A stretch of DNA of 48,211 bases from an uncultured Bacilli bacterium (GCA_944359725.1 CALVSY010000009.1:1-48211), one strand, 5' to 3'. Counted from the stretch's first letter, positions 16,601 to 24,538 are shown. The notes: generated from the letters alone by a model not told the origin. Program-made: numbers and translations.

Positions 16601-17344
16601 TTACAATTCGAATGATTTAATATTGATAATATCACCTTCATAAACTTCATTTATATTATCAACTATACTAGATTTATGAAAAAATATCTCGTAATTATTA
16701 TTTTTGAGTTTTCCAAGCCCATAACCCTTTTCATTGTTGTACCATGTCACATATATTTTTATAGTATTTTTATTTATGTTACTTCTTTTTTTTCTTTTTA
16801 AAAATTTATTTTGAATTCTAATATAAAATTCTAGATTCTTCTTTTTTGATATAGACCTTTTTGTTATTTTCCCCAAGCTATCTTTAAAGTATAATTTTAG
16901 TTTTTTGTAGTTATTTTTATTTGTGGTATTAGAAATGCTTATTTGATTGATAACATTATCGATTGAAAATGCCACTAATAATTTTGATTGTGTTTCCAAT
17001 TTAATAGGTAATTCTTCGATACTATTTATAGTAACATTATTGAGTTCTTTTAAACATGAATTGTTGATTTTTATTATTGTTTTGTTATTCGAATCCATTA
17101 TACCAAATTCTTCAATATTGATATTAACATTACCATTATTGGTTGCAGTAAAGATACACATTAATACACCATGTTTATCATTATTAATTATTGTTTTTGC
17201 AAGTTTGAAGTCTATTTTTATTTTCTTTTTATATGGATATTTGGTTTGCCATAGCACTGCAATTAATGCGGCAGTTGATATAAGTAATGATATTAATTGT
17301 GCAATAAACAATATATTAGTTTGTAACTGATTATAATTTTCCAT
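16601..17344 (-). CDS. Membrane-anchored protein with C-terminal cold-shock-like domain
   Basis: 247 residues. One membrane helix at about 9-32 is followed by a beta-rich middle (about 40-165, with NGNVNINIEEFGI) and a basic linker (KNKFLKRKKRSNINK). The last ~50 residues match a cold-shock fold: WYNNEKGYGLGKL, then IFFHKSSIV and VYEGDIINI, corresponding to WFNxxKGYGFI, VFVHxSAI and V..G..V. Cold-shock domains bind single-stranded nucleic acid. A membrane-tethered one inside a defence-like cargo is unusual. The role is unknown. Confidence 0.6.
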   Translation of the reverse strand: MENYNQLQTNILFIAQLISLLISTAALIAVLWQTKYPYKKKIKIDFKLAKTIINNDKHGVLMCIFTATNNGNVNINIEEFGIMDSNNKTIIKINNSCLKELNNVTINSIEELPIKLETQSKLLVAFSIDNVINQISISNTTNKNNYKKLKLYFKDSLGKITKRSISKKKNLEFYIRIQNKFLKRKKRSNINKNTIKIYVTWYNNEKGYGLGKLKNNNYEIFFHKSSIVDNINEVYEGDIINIKSFEL

Positions 17345-17388
17345 TTTACACCCGGTTTAATTTATTATATTATATAAAATTGACAAAG

Positions 17389-17631
17389 CTATTCAAAGAA
17401 TTTATCCATAGTTATTCCCAATACTACAGATATTTTATATAGTGTATCAACAGAACAACCAATTGCTCCTTTTTTATATTCTAATCTTCTTATAAAGTCA
17501 TAAGATTTACCTACGTCAACAGCTAATTGTTCTTGTGTGATTCCAGCTTTTAGTCTATATTTTTTAATATTATTAGACACTTTTACCATAAATTTATCAT
17601 CAAAGTTAAATTCCCTTTTGAATGTTGCCAA
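17389..17631 (-). CDS. Cro/XRE-type transcriptional regulator
   Basis: 80 residues. I start at the TTG at 17631 because GAGGTGAT lies four bases upstream; a longer in-frame version would include the divergent promoter region. The helix-turn-helix covers about 22-45 (AGITQEQLAVDVGKSYDFIR). It is divergent from the gene at 17755, with ~120 bases between them. That spacer holds a direct repeat (CATGTCC, then CAAGTCC 16 bases on) that could be its operator. It probably controls one or both arms of the cargo. Confidence 0.8.
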   Translation of the reverse strand: MATFKREFNFDDKFMVKVSNNIKKYRLKAGITQEQLAVDVGKSYDFIRRLEYKKGAIGCSVDTLYKISVVLGITMDKFFE

Positions 17632-17703
17632 TATAATCACCTCATAATTATATTTTCTAACAAAAGACTTTACATGTCCGGGAACTAACAAGTCCTGTTT
17701 ATC

Positions 17704-17732
17704 TTGTGTATGAAAATAGTTTATGATATAAT
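17704..17732 (+). promoter_or_regulatory. Promoter of the gene at 17755
   Basis: TTGTGT, 17 bases, TATAAT preceded by TG-A, then AGGAGG before the ATG at 17755. Confidence 0.75.
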
Positions 17733-17754
17733 TTTACTAGGAGGAATATATAAT

Positions 17755-18405
17755 ATGATTAACAAAGATGATTTTTATTATTTCATACATAGAACGGGAG
17801 AAAGTGATTATCAACAATTTTTTGAAAATGGATTATATGTTTATGATAAAACTAACAATATTACAAGTACTGCTGAAAAACTTGACTCAGAGTTAATTAA
17901 TGATGGTAGGTTGGGTGATTTTATGAAGAATGCATTGAGGGAAACTGATGAAAATGTTATTTTGTTAAAAATTCCAAAGATGTATTTTCCACAACCGGTA
18001 CTTCATAGAACAGGTAGAATGGACGTGCCTATTCCATTCTTATATGAAAAAGAATTATTTGATCCAGCTTACCAATATCAAATAGATATATATCCAGTTA
18101 TAATACCATGTTTAATTCAAGGCGTTTATAGCAAGAAATATGGTTTTGTCGCTAATGAAAATTATAATCCTGTATTTGATCCAAGTGGATTAAAATTTTC
18201 AAAAGAACAGTTGGAACCAGTTCGTAATATGAAATATGAAGATTATATAAGATATAATAAACGAAATACTGATTATTCTTGTGATTATTTATATCAATTT
18301 GATAAAGAAACAGGAACATGGAATGACTTTACTAGGTATTATTCTTCGAAATTTAATCTACCAGTGACTAATCCGTTTCCAAATAATAAAGGCTTTTCAA
18401 AATAA
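17755..18405 (+). CDS. Unknown protein with ADP-ribosyltransferase-like start
   Basis: 216 residues from the ATG at 17755 behind AGGAGG. The opening FIHRTGESDYQQFFENGLY has the H-x-T ... GL pattern that begins many ADP-ribosyltransferase and KptA-like folds. LLKIPKMYF near 70-78 and LIQGVYSKKYGFVANENYNP near 125-144 are beta-like. I cannot point to the matching catalytic Glu, so the fold call is weak. It is the first gene of the rightward half of the cargo and sits opposite the XRE regulator. Confidence 0.5.
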   Translation: MINKDDFYYFIHRTGESDYQQFFENGLYVYDKTNNITSTAEKLDSELINDGRLGDFMKNALRETDENVILLKIPKMYFPQPVLHRTGRMDVPIPFLYEKELFDPAYQYQIDIYPVIIPCLIQGVYSKKYGFVANENYNPVFDPSGLKFSKEQLEPVRNMKYEDYIRYNKRNTDYSCDYLYQFDKETGTWNDFTRYYSSKFNLPVTNPFPNNKGFSK

Positions 18406-18515
18406 TAAGAAATGTTTTGAATACAAATGTTTTATTTCAGAATTATTTAAATTAGAATTTATTGATAATGAATTAGTAAATATTGAAAATATTAAAGTTA
18501 ATTATGAGGTTTAAT

Positions 18516-19343
18516 ATGAATAAAGAAGATTATATAAAATTAGTAAATAAAAAAATGGGTGGTAATGCAAGAAAATTACTATTAAATCAAATAGAAAAGT
18601 TTTATGATGCTTTAAATAACTATAAACCAAAATCAAGTAACTATAAAGTAGGAGACTTAGTTAAGCTAGACAAAGGAACGCTTCTTCATGGAACATATAA
18701 AAACATTGAAGGTTTAGAAAAAATAGCTAAAGAAGGTTTAATATGTGATTTAGTTGTTGAAGGAAGAAAATCAAAGTATCCTTTAACGGTAGGAGTATGG
18801 AATTTACAAAAAGATTATTATTTAAAAGATTACATAGATTTTTATAGTGGTGGAACAGTAAAATTTATATCTGAAGATAAAAAAAGTACAGAAGTTATAC
18901 CTTATAGTAGGATGAGTACTTTTATGAATTATGTTAAAAATAAAGATTACTTCAGGTGGGAAATAGAGCAGACTAAAGAAGCTAGATTTATGCCTAGTTA
19001 TGAGCAGGAAAAAGTTCAAATAGGAATTATTTTTAACGGGAATAATGGTTATATAGAAGAACTATTAAAAGGTGATATTTTAAGTAACAGCATAAGCGAT
19101 GTTGATGTTAAACCATTTGTTGGTGAGTGGTATTATGAACGGTTTTTAAAAGATAGAAAAGAAAAGGATGACTTTTTTACTGATAGAGAAAGTGCAATTA
19201 TATTTGGATTACCAGCTTGTTTTATAGAAGGAATACTTGTTGGTAGAACGTACGAAAATGATAATGATATGTTAAAGAAGATAAAAGCTTTACTTCCTAA
19301 TTGCTATATTTGTAATTTGGATGGAAAAGTGATTATGGAATAA
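18516..19343 (+). CDS. Unknown protein with H-G-T motif, island copy
   Basis: 275 residues from the ATG at 18516 behind GAGG. A helical start is followed by VGDLVKLDKGTLLHGTYKNI (46-65) and EGLEKIAKEGLICD, an H-x-T...GL pattern as in ADP-ribosyltransferase-like folds. It is about 85% identical over its full length to the product at 24539. That means the gene was duplicated within the region or arrived twice. The function is unknown. An ART-type toxin or effector is possible. The gene ends at the bidirectional terminator at 19381. Confidence 0.6.
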   Translation: MNKEDYIKLVNKKMGGNARKLLLNQIEKFYDALNNYKPKSSNYKVGDLVKLDKGTLLHGTYKNIEGLEKIAKEGLICDLVVEGRKSKYPLTVGVWNLQKDYYLKDYIDFYSGGTVKFISEDKKSTEVIPYSRMSTFMNYVKNKDYFRWEIEQTKEARFMPSYEQEKVQIGIIFNGNNGYIEELLKGDILSNSISDVDVKPFVGEWYYERFLKDRKEKDDFFTDRESAIIFGLPACFIEGILVGRTYENDNDMLKKIKALLPNCYICNLDGKVIME

Positions 19344-19380
19344 TTACTTGATAATGTATAGCTATAAGAATAATAAAAAT

Positions 19381-19419
19381 AAAAGAACCGCTTTCCCCAC
19401 ACCCCTTTGCGGTTCTTTT
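19381..19419. terminator. Bidirectional terminator at the right cargo end
   Basis: AAAAGAACCGC and GCGGTTCTTTT form a perfect 11-bp stem. One arm with its loop (GGTGTGGGG AAAGCGGTTC) recurs inverted at 15622-15644, at the other cargo end. Confidence 0.85.
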
Positions 19420-19491
19420 GTTTTGATTTTTAAAAGTTATTTATATACTTTTTTTTAAAAAGAATTAACTATTCTCGAAACTACGCCTACC

Positions 19492-19658
19492 GGCGAAGCC
19501 CGCGATTTTGAAATTTCGCTGCTCAATTTCAAAATAAGTATTGATTAAACATAATAATTTTTGTAAAATGAAAATGTAATTTATATAGTGGCTATTAATA
19601 TGCCAAGTTATAAAATATGTGATGACAGGACTATGATATTTTGAGCATTAACTCCAAA
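19492..19658 (-). repeat. 167-bp terminal inverted repeat of the cargo, right copy
   Basis: Exact reverse complement of 15372-15538, ending at heptamer core 5 (19652-19658). Confidence 0.95.
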
Positions 19659-19695
19659 ACCACTGTTGGGAGTTCGATTCTCTCATCCCCTGCCA
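19652..19695 (+). pseudogene. tRNA-Trp 3' half (right junction of the island, attR-like)
   Basis: CTCCAAA followed by 37 bases identical to the 3' half of the intact tRNA-Trp, through the encoded CCA. It is preceded by element sequence (GAGCATTAA). With the half at 13797 it would rebuild an intact tRNA-Trp on excision. Confidence 0.9.
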
Positions 19696-19705
19696 TTAGA
19701 AAAAT

Positions 19706-19735
19706 AACTAGACAAACCAAATTGTCTAGTTTTTA
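19706..19735 (+). terminator. Terminator behind the tRNA-Trp 3' half
   Basis: AACTAGACAA and TTGTCTAGTT with a 6-base loop and a T-run. A related hairpin follows the decayed 3' half at 23295-23322. Confidence 0.85.
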
Positions 19736-19887
19736 TTTTAAAGAATAAACAATTTTTATGCAGAATTGGAATTATATTCCAATTCTGTATAAACTTATCT
19801 TAGGTATATAAAACTTTTAAAAACAAAAAACCAAATTTAATTATCCTACTCCATGCTATATTAAAAGATTATTATATTAATAACATT

Positions 19888-20433
19888 TTATTTTAATTTT
19901 GAAATTATAAACATATTAAGAATTCTATCATCTTCAACCTTATAATTTTCTAATTTAATTTCATCATCATATAAATTTATTATTTCATATTTTTCTTCTT
20001 CTGAAAAATTAAAATATTCAAAATTTATCAGTGCTGAGCTAGCCGAATCGAACTCAGCATCTGGTTCTTCTTCACAATCAGAGTCTAAATTTATCAATTC
20101 AAAATCTTCATCATCATTAAACTTTACTGTAATCGAATCTTCTGAATTAATTTTAATATCAATAGTTCTTGCTATTCCTTCTATGTATTGAGAGTATTCA
20201 AAACTAATTGATTCAATATTAACGTGATAATCAAAAAGTGCTTTTTCTAAAGAAATTGCAAATTCTTTTATTTTCGGAAAATCTTCTATGTTATATGAGT
20301 TATTATTCTCAATAACTTTACTTTGAAGACCAAAGTTATCTGTATTATTATTTGCATCACTAGTACAACCTGAAATGAAAATAACGCAAATTATTACAAT
20401 AAAAATTATTTTTAAATACTTTTTTATTCTCAT
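19888..20433 (-). CDS. Lipoprotein, unknown
   Basis: 181 residues from the ATG at 20433 behind GGAGC. A basic start, a hydrophobic stretch and the lipobox ISGC (Cys near 23) mark a lipid-anchored outer-surface protein. The mature part is acidic and has no domain I know. It is the last of three same-strand genes (20982, 20471, 19888) that all encode envelope proteins, so the three probably form an operon. The 545 bases to its left, back to 19343, hold only the inverted repeat, the tRNA half and terminators. Confidence 0.7.
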   Translation of the reverse strand: MRIKKYLKIIFIVIICVIFISGCTSDANNNTDNFGLQSKVIENNNSYNIEDFPKIKEFAISLEKALFDYHVNIESISFEYSQYIEGIARTIDIKINSEDSITVKFNDDEDFELINLDSDCEEEPDAEFDSASSALINFEYFNFSEEEKYEIINLYDDEIKLENYKVEDDRILNMFIISKLK

Positions 20434-20470
20434 AGTTTTGCTCCATACCAAAATAAATTGTTAAACTATT

Positions 20471-20965
20471 TTATTTTAAAGAATAAGTAACTTCAAATCC
20501 ATTATCAGGATGATAAGTCCAGCTTACTTTAACATCAGCATTTTCTTCTTCTAAAGTACCATCCAACGCACGTGTTTGGCCCATTCTTTGAAAAAGAGCA
20601 TCAGTAAACTCTAATTCTTTATTAACGTCTTCTACGTATCCCCATGCAACAGAAGAAGTATAATCATCAATGTCATAAGGATTTGTATCAATTTGCAAAT
20701 AACTTCCGTCATCCGCCAATTCACAGTAATAATCATCACAATCTACTTTTTCAAATACCTCTTTTAAGTCCGGTTTATTTTTAACTGATGTAACTAATGC
20801 AATTATGATGCCTAATACCAATAATACAGCAACTACTATTATTATAATTAATAAATTTTCGTTTATTTTCTTCTTATTCTTCTTTATTTTATTTCCACAA
20901 TGAATACATTTTTTTGATTTATCACTTATTTCTTTACCGCATTCACTACATTTTATTAATGCCAT
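20471..20965 (-). CDS. Zinc-ribbon membrane protein
   Basis: 164 residues. An N-terminal zinc ribbon (CSECG...CIHCG, Cys near 6, 9, 20 and 23) sits in the cytoplasm. A Lys-rich linker precedes one membrane helix (about 37-60), and an ~100-residue outside domain follows with a Cys pair (DCDDYYC). This layout is common in Firmicute envelope proteins of unknown role. Good RBS upstream. It lies 17 bases downstream of the 419-residue membrane protein gene. Confidence 0.7.
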   Translation of the reverse strand: MALIKCSECGKEISDKSKKCIHCGNKIKKNKKKINENLLIIIIVVAVLLVLGIIIALVTSVKNKPDLKEVFEKVDCDDYYCELADDGSYLQIDTNPYDIDDYTSSVAWGYVEDVNKELEFTDALFQRMGQTRALDGTLEEENADVKVSWTYHPDNGFEVTYSLK

Positions 20966-20981
20966 AATTTACCTCTTTTCT

Positions 20982-22241
20982 TTATTTCGCCTGAAATTTA
21001 ATTGTTACTCCATTTTTTAATTCTATTTTATAACCAGATCCTAAATAAACATTATTATAAGTTTTAGAATAAAAACTGGAATCTCTAGTACCCATAATTT
21101 CATTTACTTCTAATCCACCTAATGAATCATATATAAATACGTTGCCACCACCGGATACCGCAATTAAATCATAAGTGCCACTTTCTATATCCACTCCAAC
21201 TGTATAATTACCATTAGAAAAAGTTTTTGTTTTTCTTGCAATTTCTTCTTGCCTTTGTTTCTCACTTATTTTATTTTCTATATCATCTAATTTTGTTTGC
21301 CAATCAGATTTATATGCTTCATAAAATTCATCAGTATACTCTTCTATTTTATCTTTTATACTTTGTAGTTCATTAGAATCAAGAGTACTATAAAGATTAT
21401 TAATTCTATTATTAATATCATTAACGTTATTTTGTTTTCTTGTATTTATTTTAGAAATAACACTATCATATTTTTCTTTTATGATTGGGACATCAGCATA
21501 GTCTTTAACATTTCTTTGAATTTTATACATATTTACCTCAGAACAGTTATCTAAGTCTGTAAGCATTTTATCTAATTCTTCATTCAAATTATTTATTAAT
21601 TCTTCTTTTTCATCTTTAATAGTAGACTCTATTTTTTTATTTTTATTTTCTTTAAATTTGTCTATTTCCTGTTTAGAATAACTAACCTTATCATATTTAT
21701 TTCTTCTTAAAATCTTTTTAAGCACGTTTGTGTATTCATCAATTTCTGAACCAGATGCCTTTTCATTAATTTGCAATAAAACATTTCCATTTAAATATAA
21801 GTATTTTTTATGTGGAATCTTTTTTACTATTTTATCTCCAAAATCTTCTTCTTGAAAAGTTTCTTCATATTCTTCATAATATTTAATTAAATAATCATAT
21901 CTTAACTTAGCATCATCATCATTTTTAAAAACCTCTATAGAAGCTGAAGCCTCAAGCCAATCATTACTTGAATGCTCTATATCTTCATCATAAATGTAGG
22001 TTTTTTCTACATATTCATGTTTTTCCCCAGCAATTTCATCTTGATCAACTTTTTTATAGCTTTCTATACTGTCAATTTCTTTACTCATTTTCTCGCTAAT
22101 ATCAGTAGCAGATAAATTACTCTTCTTAAAAAACGCAAAATATATAACAATTATTAATAATAAAAGCAATATCGCACCAACAAGCAAAAATATTTTATCT
22201 CTACGTTCTAACTTATGATTCTTTTTTTCTTTTTTACTCAA
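20982..22241 (-). CDS. Membrane protein with coiled coil and C-terminal beta domain
   Basis: 419 residues from a TTG start at 22241 behind AAAGGAGTG. A Lys-rich cytoplasmic start and a membrane helix at about 17-37 lead into an outside region. That region has extended charged helices (about 165-325, likely coiled coil). The C-terminal domain reads NYTVGVDIESGTYDL and then GSGYKIELKNGVTI, a repeat-like beta domain seen in phage and envelope proteins. The function is unknown. It heads the envelope operon and is divergent from the XRE gene at 22348. Confidence 0.7.
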   Translation of the reverse strand: MSKKEKKNHKLERRDKIFLLVGAILLLLLIIVIYFAFFKKSNLSATDISEKMSKEIDSIESYKKVDQDEIAGEKHEYVEKTYIYDEDIEHSSNDWLEASASIEVFKNDDDAKLRYDYLIKYYEEYEETFQEEDFGDKIVKKIPHKKYLYLNGNVLLQINEKASGSEIDEYTNVLKKILRRNKYDKVSYSKQEIDKFKENKNKKIESTIKDEKEELINNLNEELDKMLTDLDNCSEVNMYKIQRNVKDYADVPIIKEKYDSVISKINTRKQNNVNDINNRINNLYSTLDSNELQSIKDKIEEYTDEFYEAYKSDWQTKLDDIENKISEKQRQEEIARKTKTFSNGNYTVGVDIESGTYDLIAVSGGGNVFIYDSLGGLEVNEIMGTRDSSFYSKTYNNVYLGSGYKIELKNGVTIKFQAK

Positions 22242-22280
22242 TACTATCACTCCTTTACTTAAGTATAACATTTTTATATC

Positions 22281-22319
22281 TTGCAGTAAATAGTTCATGT
22301 GAATATTTTGCAGTAAATA
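22281..22319. promoter_or_regulatory. Direct repeats in the divergent promoter region
   Basis: TTGCAGTAAATA occurs twice (22281-22292 and 22308-22319), 27 bases apart. The first TTGCAG can be a -35 for the + strand, with TATTTT 17 bases on. The reverse complement TTTACT is a -35 for the - strand with TATACT 17 bases away. This is a likely operator of the XRE protein at 22348. Confidence 0.5.
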
Positions 22320-22347
22320 ATATCATACTTGTAAATGAGGTAGTATT

Positions 22348-22629
22348 ATGAAATTAGAATTTAAAGACTTAAGAGAACTATTAATCTTTAATATAAAGTA
22401 TTATAGATATGTAAATAATTATTCACAAGAAAAGCTTGCTGAATTAAGCAAGCTAAGTCCTAGATACATAACAGACGTAGAAAGAGGATTGCACTGCCCT
22501 ACTATTCCTAAAATAGAAAGTATAGCTAAATCCTTAAATATAGAACCATACGAACTATTTATTAATGTTGATAGAGATAAAAACATAATTAATAAAATGA
22601 GAAGTGGAAGGCAATATAATCAAAAGTAA
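22348..22629 (+). CDS. XRE-family transcriptional regulator
   Basis: 93 residues with a helix-turn-helix at about 25-48 (NYSQEKLAELSKLSPRYITD) and the rest of the Cro fold ending at LNIEPYELF. It is related to the regulator at 47146, which shares the EPYELL ending and spacing. It is divergent from the envelope operon and probably represses it through the repeats at 22281-22319. Confidence 0.85.
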   Translation: MKLEFKDLRELLIFNIKYYRYVNNYSQEKLAELSKLSPRYITDVERGLHCPTIPKIESIAKSLNIEPYELFINVDRDKNIINKMRSGRQYNQK

Positions 22630-22644
22630 TATTTAAAAACTCTT

Positions 22645-23181
22645 TTAAATATCATATTCATATAAAGTTGCATTTTTAGGATTAAAAGATAAAAAATCTG
22701 TATTCTCATCATAACCAACAATATTATAATGAAGTGCTTTTATAAAAGCAAAATGAGATACTATTAAAATATTCTTATTAGGATATTCTTTTTTTATTTT
22801 ATTTAAAAATACTCTCGCCCTTCTTAAGCACTCTTTTATACTTTCTAATCCGTTAGAATCATCATTTTTATTATAATCCCAACATTTGTCTATTAAGTCC
22901 TGATTTATTTTTTTACCTTCATATGAGCCAAAACCTCTTTCTTTAAGCAAATCATCATAAATAATTTTCACCTTTCCTTGAGTTAGAATACTAGCCGTTT
23001 GTTTAGCTCTTTTTAAAGGAGATGAAATACATATATCTATATTATTCAAATCAAGCATTAAAGCTAATTCTTTAGCCTCTTTTATACCTTCTTCACTAAG
23101 CAAAATATCATTAGATCCTTGAAGAAGTCCTTTTTCATTCCAATCTGTTTTTCCATGACGTACAATATATAATTTACTCAT
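22645..23181 (-). CDS. Histidine phosphatase superfamily protein (phosphoglycerate mutase-like)
   Basis: 178 residues from the ATG at 23181 behind GAAGGTGATT. VRHGKTDWN near 5-13 carries the phospho-accepting His. SSPLKRAKQTA gives the second Arg, ERGFGSYEG the Glu, and VSHFAFIKAL the second His. The family includes alpha-ribazole and sugar-phosphate phosphatases; the substrate cannot be told from sequence. It converges on the XRE gene and is the last gene before the decayed tRNA-Trp half. Confidence 0.85.
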   Translation of the reverse strand: MSKLYIVRHGKTDWNEKGLLQGSNDILLSEEGIKEAKELALMLDLNNIDICISSPLKRAKQTASILTQGKVKIIYDDLLKERGFGSYEGKKINQDLIDKCWDYNKNDDSNGLESIKECLRRARVFLNKIKKEYPNKNILIVSHFAFIKALHYNIVGYDENTDFLSFNPKNATLYEYDI

Positions 23182-23241
23182 AATAATCACCTTCAATTTT
23201 ATTATAACATTATATTTAAATATTTTTTATACAATGCCACT

Positions 23242-23283
23242 CTCCAAAACCAGTGTTGGGAGTTTGATTCTATCATTCCCCCG
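23242..23283 (+). pseudogene. Decayed tRNA-Trp 3' half (heptamer core 6)
   Basis: CTCCAAA followed by about 35 bases matching the tRNA-Trp 3' half, with several C changes (ACCAGTG, GTTTGATT, CTATCATT) and loss of the CCA end. This is what a displaced native 3' half looks like after an old integration event. Confidence 0.8.
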
Positions 23284-23294
23284 TATATTAAAAT

Positions 23295-23322
23295 AACTAG
23301 ACAAATTTAATTGCCTAGTTTT
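23295..23322 (+). terminator. Hairpin behind the decayed tRNA half
   Basis: AACTAGACAA and TTGCCTAGTT with one mismatch; clearly related to the hairpin at 19706-19735. Confidence 0.65.
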
Positions 23323-23323
23323 C

Positions 23324-24013
23324 TTATATATTAAAGAAATTATCTATTCCAATTACACCATCATAATAATTATTCATAATTTCTATACATAATTTAATCT
23401 TATCTTTGCTAATTGTTTCATCTTTTTTATAATCATTTATAATTTGTTTAAATAAATTATCATAATAGAATGTTATAGAACCATATTTTGATTGTACTAG
23501 TATATCAACTAAATCATCTATCTTTTGTTTAATATCTTCTTCCAAATTAGATAGCAAGTAATCATTTATATTTACATTCTCACCATCTATTTCCATATTG
23601 TCACCTAATACGTCAGCTAATCTCTTTTGTAATGGTAATTTTTCATTTTTTATGTCATTAATTAAATAATTTTTGTATTGTAAAGTTTTTTCCACAGTAT
23701 ATTTTGACATTTCTTTTTCCTTATTTTTAGTATCTTTTGGAATCAATTTACCACAAACAAAATCTTTTTCTTCAGTTTTATTAAATTCTAATATTTTATC
23801 AGTTTTAATATCAATTAAAACCCAGTATTCAGCTTTAATTTGTTCATCTTTACTCCAAACATTATCATTTTCATCAGTTATCATTACACCAACGTATAAT
23901 TCGCCATTTTCTACTCTTAGCATTGGATATAATGGTATAAAATTTTCTAATCCTCTTTTATTTTTTTCTTTATTTGTAATGTTTAAATACTTATCTAAGT
24001 TTAAGTTATTCAT
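23324..24013 (-). CDS. Unknown protein co-transcribed with an ECF-like sigma factor
   Basis: 229 residues, soluble, no membrane segment, rich in Lys, Asp and Asn. Its start overlaps the sigma gene stop by 8 bases, so the two are translationally coupled. The position is that of an anti-sigma factor, but known anti-sigma families are not recognisable and most are membrane proteins. The middle (WVLIDIKTDKILEF) looks like a beta hairpin and the C-terminal 80 residues are helical. The function is inferred from context only. Confidence 0.6.
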   Translation of the reverse strand: MNNLNLDKYLNITNKEKNKRGLENFIPLYPMLRVENGELYVGVMITDENDNVWSKDEQIKAEYWVLIDIKTDKILEFNKTEEKDFVCGKLIPKDTKNKEKEMSKYTVEKTLQYKNYLINDIKNEKLPLQKRLADVLGDNMEIDGENVNINDYLLSNLEEDIKQKIDDLVDILVQSKYGSITFYYDNLFKQIINDYKKDETISKDKIKLCIEIMNNYYDGVIGIDNFFNI

Positions 24014-24479
24014 GATATCTCTCCTTTACTTTATTCCTAGCACTATATAAATAGTATTTTATATTTGATTGTGCAAGATTTAATTTATCACTAATCTCTT
24101 TTATTGAAAGGTCATTTAAATAATACATCTTAAATGATAACTCTTCTTTTTTAGTTAATCCTATATCATCTAAATTGTTTACTATTTCTTTATATATAAT
24201 TTTATCTAACATGTTTGTTTCATATCCAATCTGAGGATCTTCATTAAAATCGGTATTATTTTTTTCTTTAATATAGTCCTTTGCTTTGGTGCACCATAAA
24301 TTATAAGCAATTTTCCATATTAAATTTTCAATTTTTTCAACTTTAATATTTTTATTTAAATATTCAAATATAGATAAGAAAACACTATTTGTTAGATCTT
24401 CAGCATCTTCTTTATTATTTGTTTTATTTAATGCCCAATTGTATATTTTATAGTAATATTTATCATATATTTCATCCAT
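24006..24479 (-). CDS. Sigma-70 family (ECF-like) sigma factor
   Basis: 157 residues from the ATG at 24479 behind AAAGGTGAT. Region 2 spans about 3-60 (KYYYKIYNWALNKTNNKEDA, EDLTNSVF). Region 4 spans about 105-153 (SFKMYYLNDLSIKEISDKL, NLAQSNIKYYLYSARNKV). It would direct RNA polymerase to a small regulon. The overlapping gene downstream is its probable modulator. No target promoter can be named from this window. Confidence 0.85.
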   Translation of the reverse strand: MDEIYDKYYYKIYNWALNKTNNKEDAEDLTNSVFLSIFEYLNKNIKVEKIENLIWKIAYNLWCTKAKDYIKEKNNTDFNEDPQIGYETNMLDKIIYKEIVNNLDDIGLTKKEELSFKMYYLNDLSIKEISDKLNLAQSNIKYYLYSARNKVKERYHE

Positions 24480-24538
24480 TTTTATCACCTTTCACTAATA
24501 TAGTGTTTTTTTATGTTGATTGGTTAGAAAATTTTTTA

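Noticed and set aside
18406..18515. Open stretch ending NELVNIENIKVNYEV just before the gene at 18516
   Set aside because: About 40 codons with no start codon or RBS. It may be the remnant of a lost gene or a frameshifted tail of the gene at 17755, but nothing decides between these.
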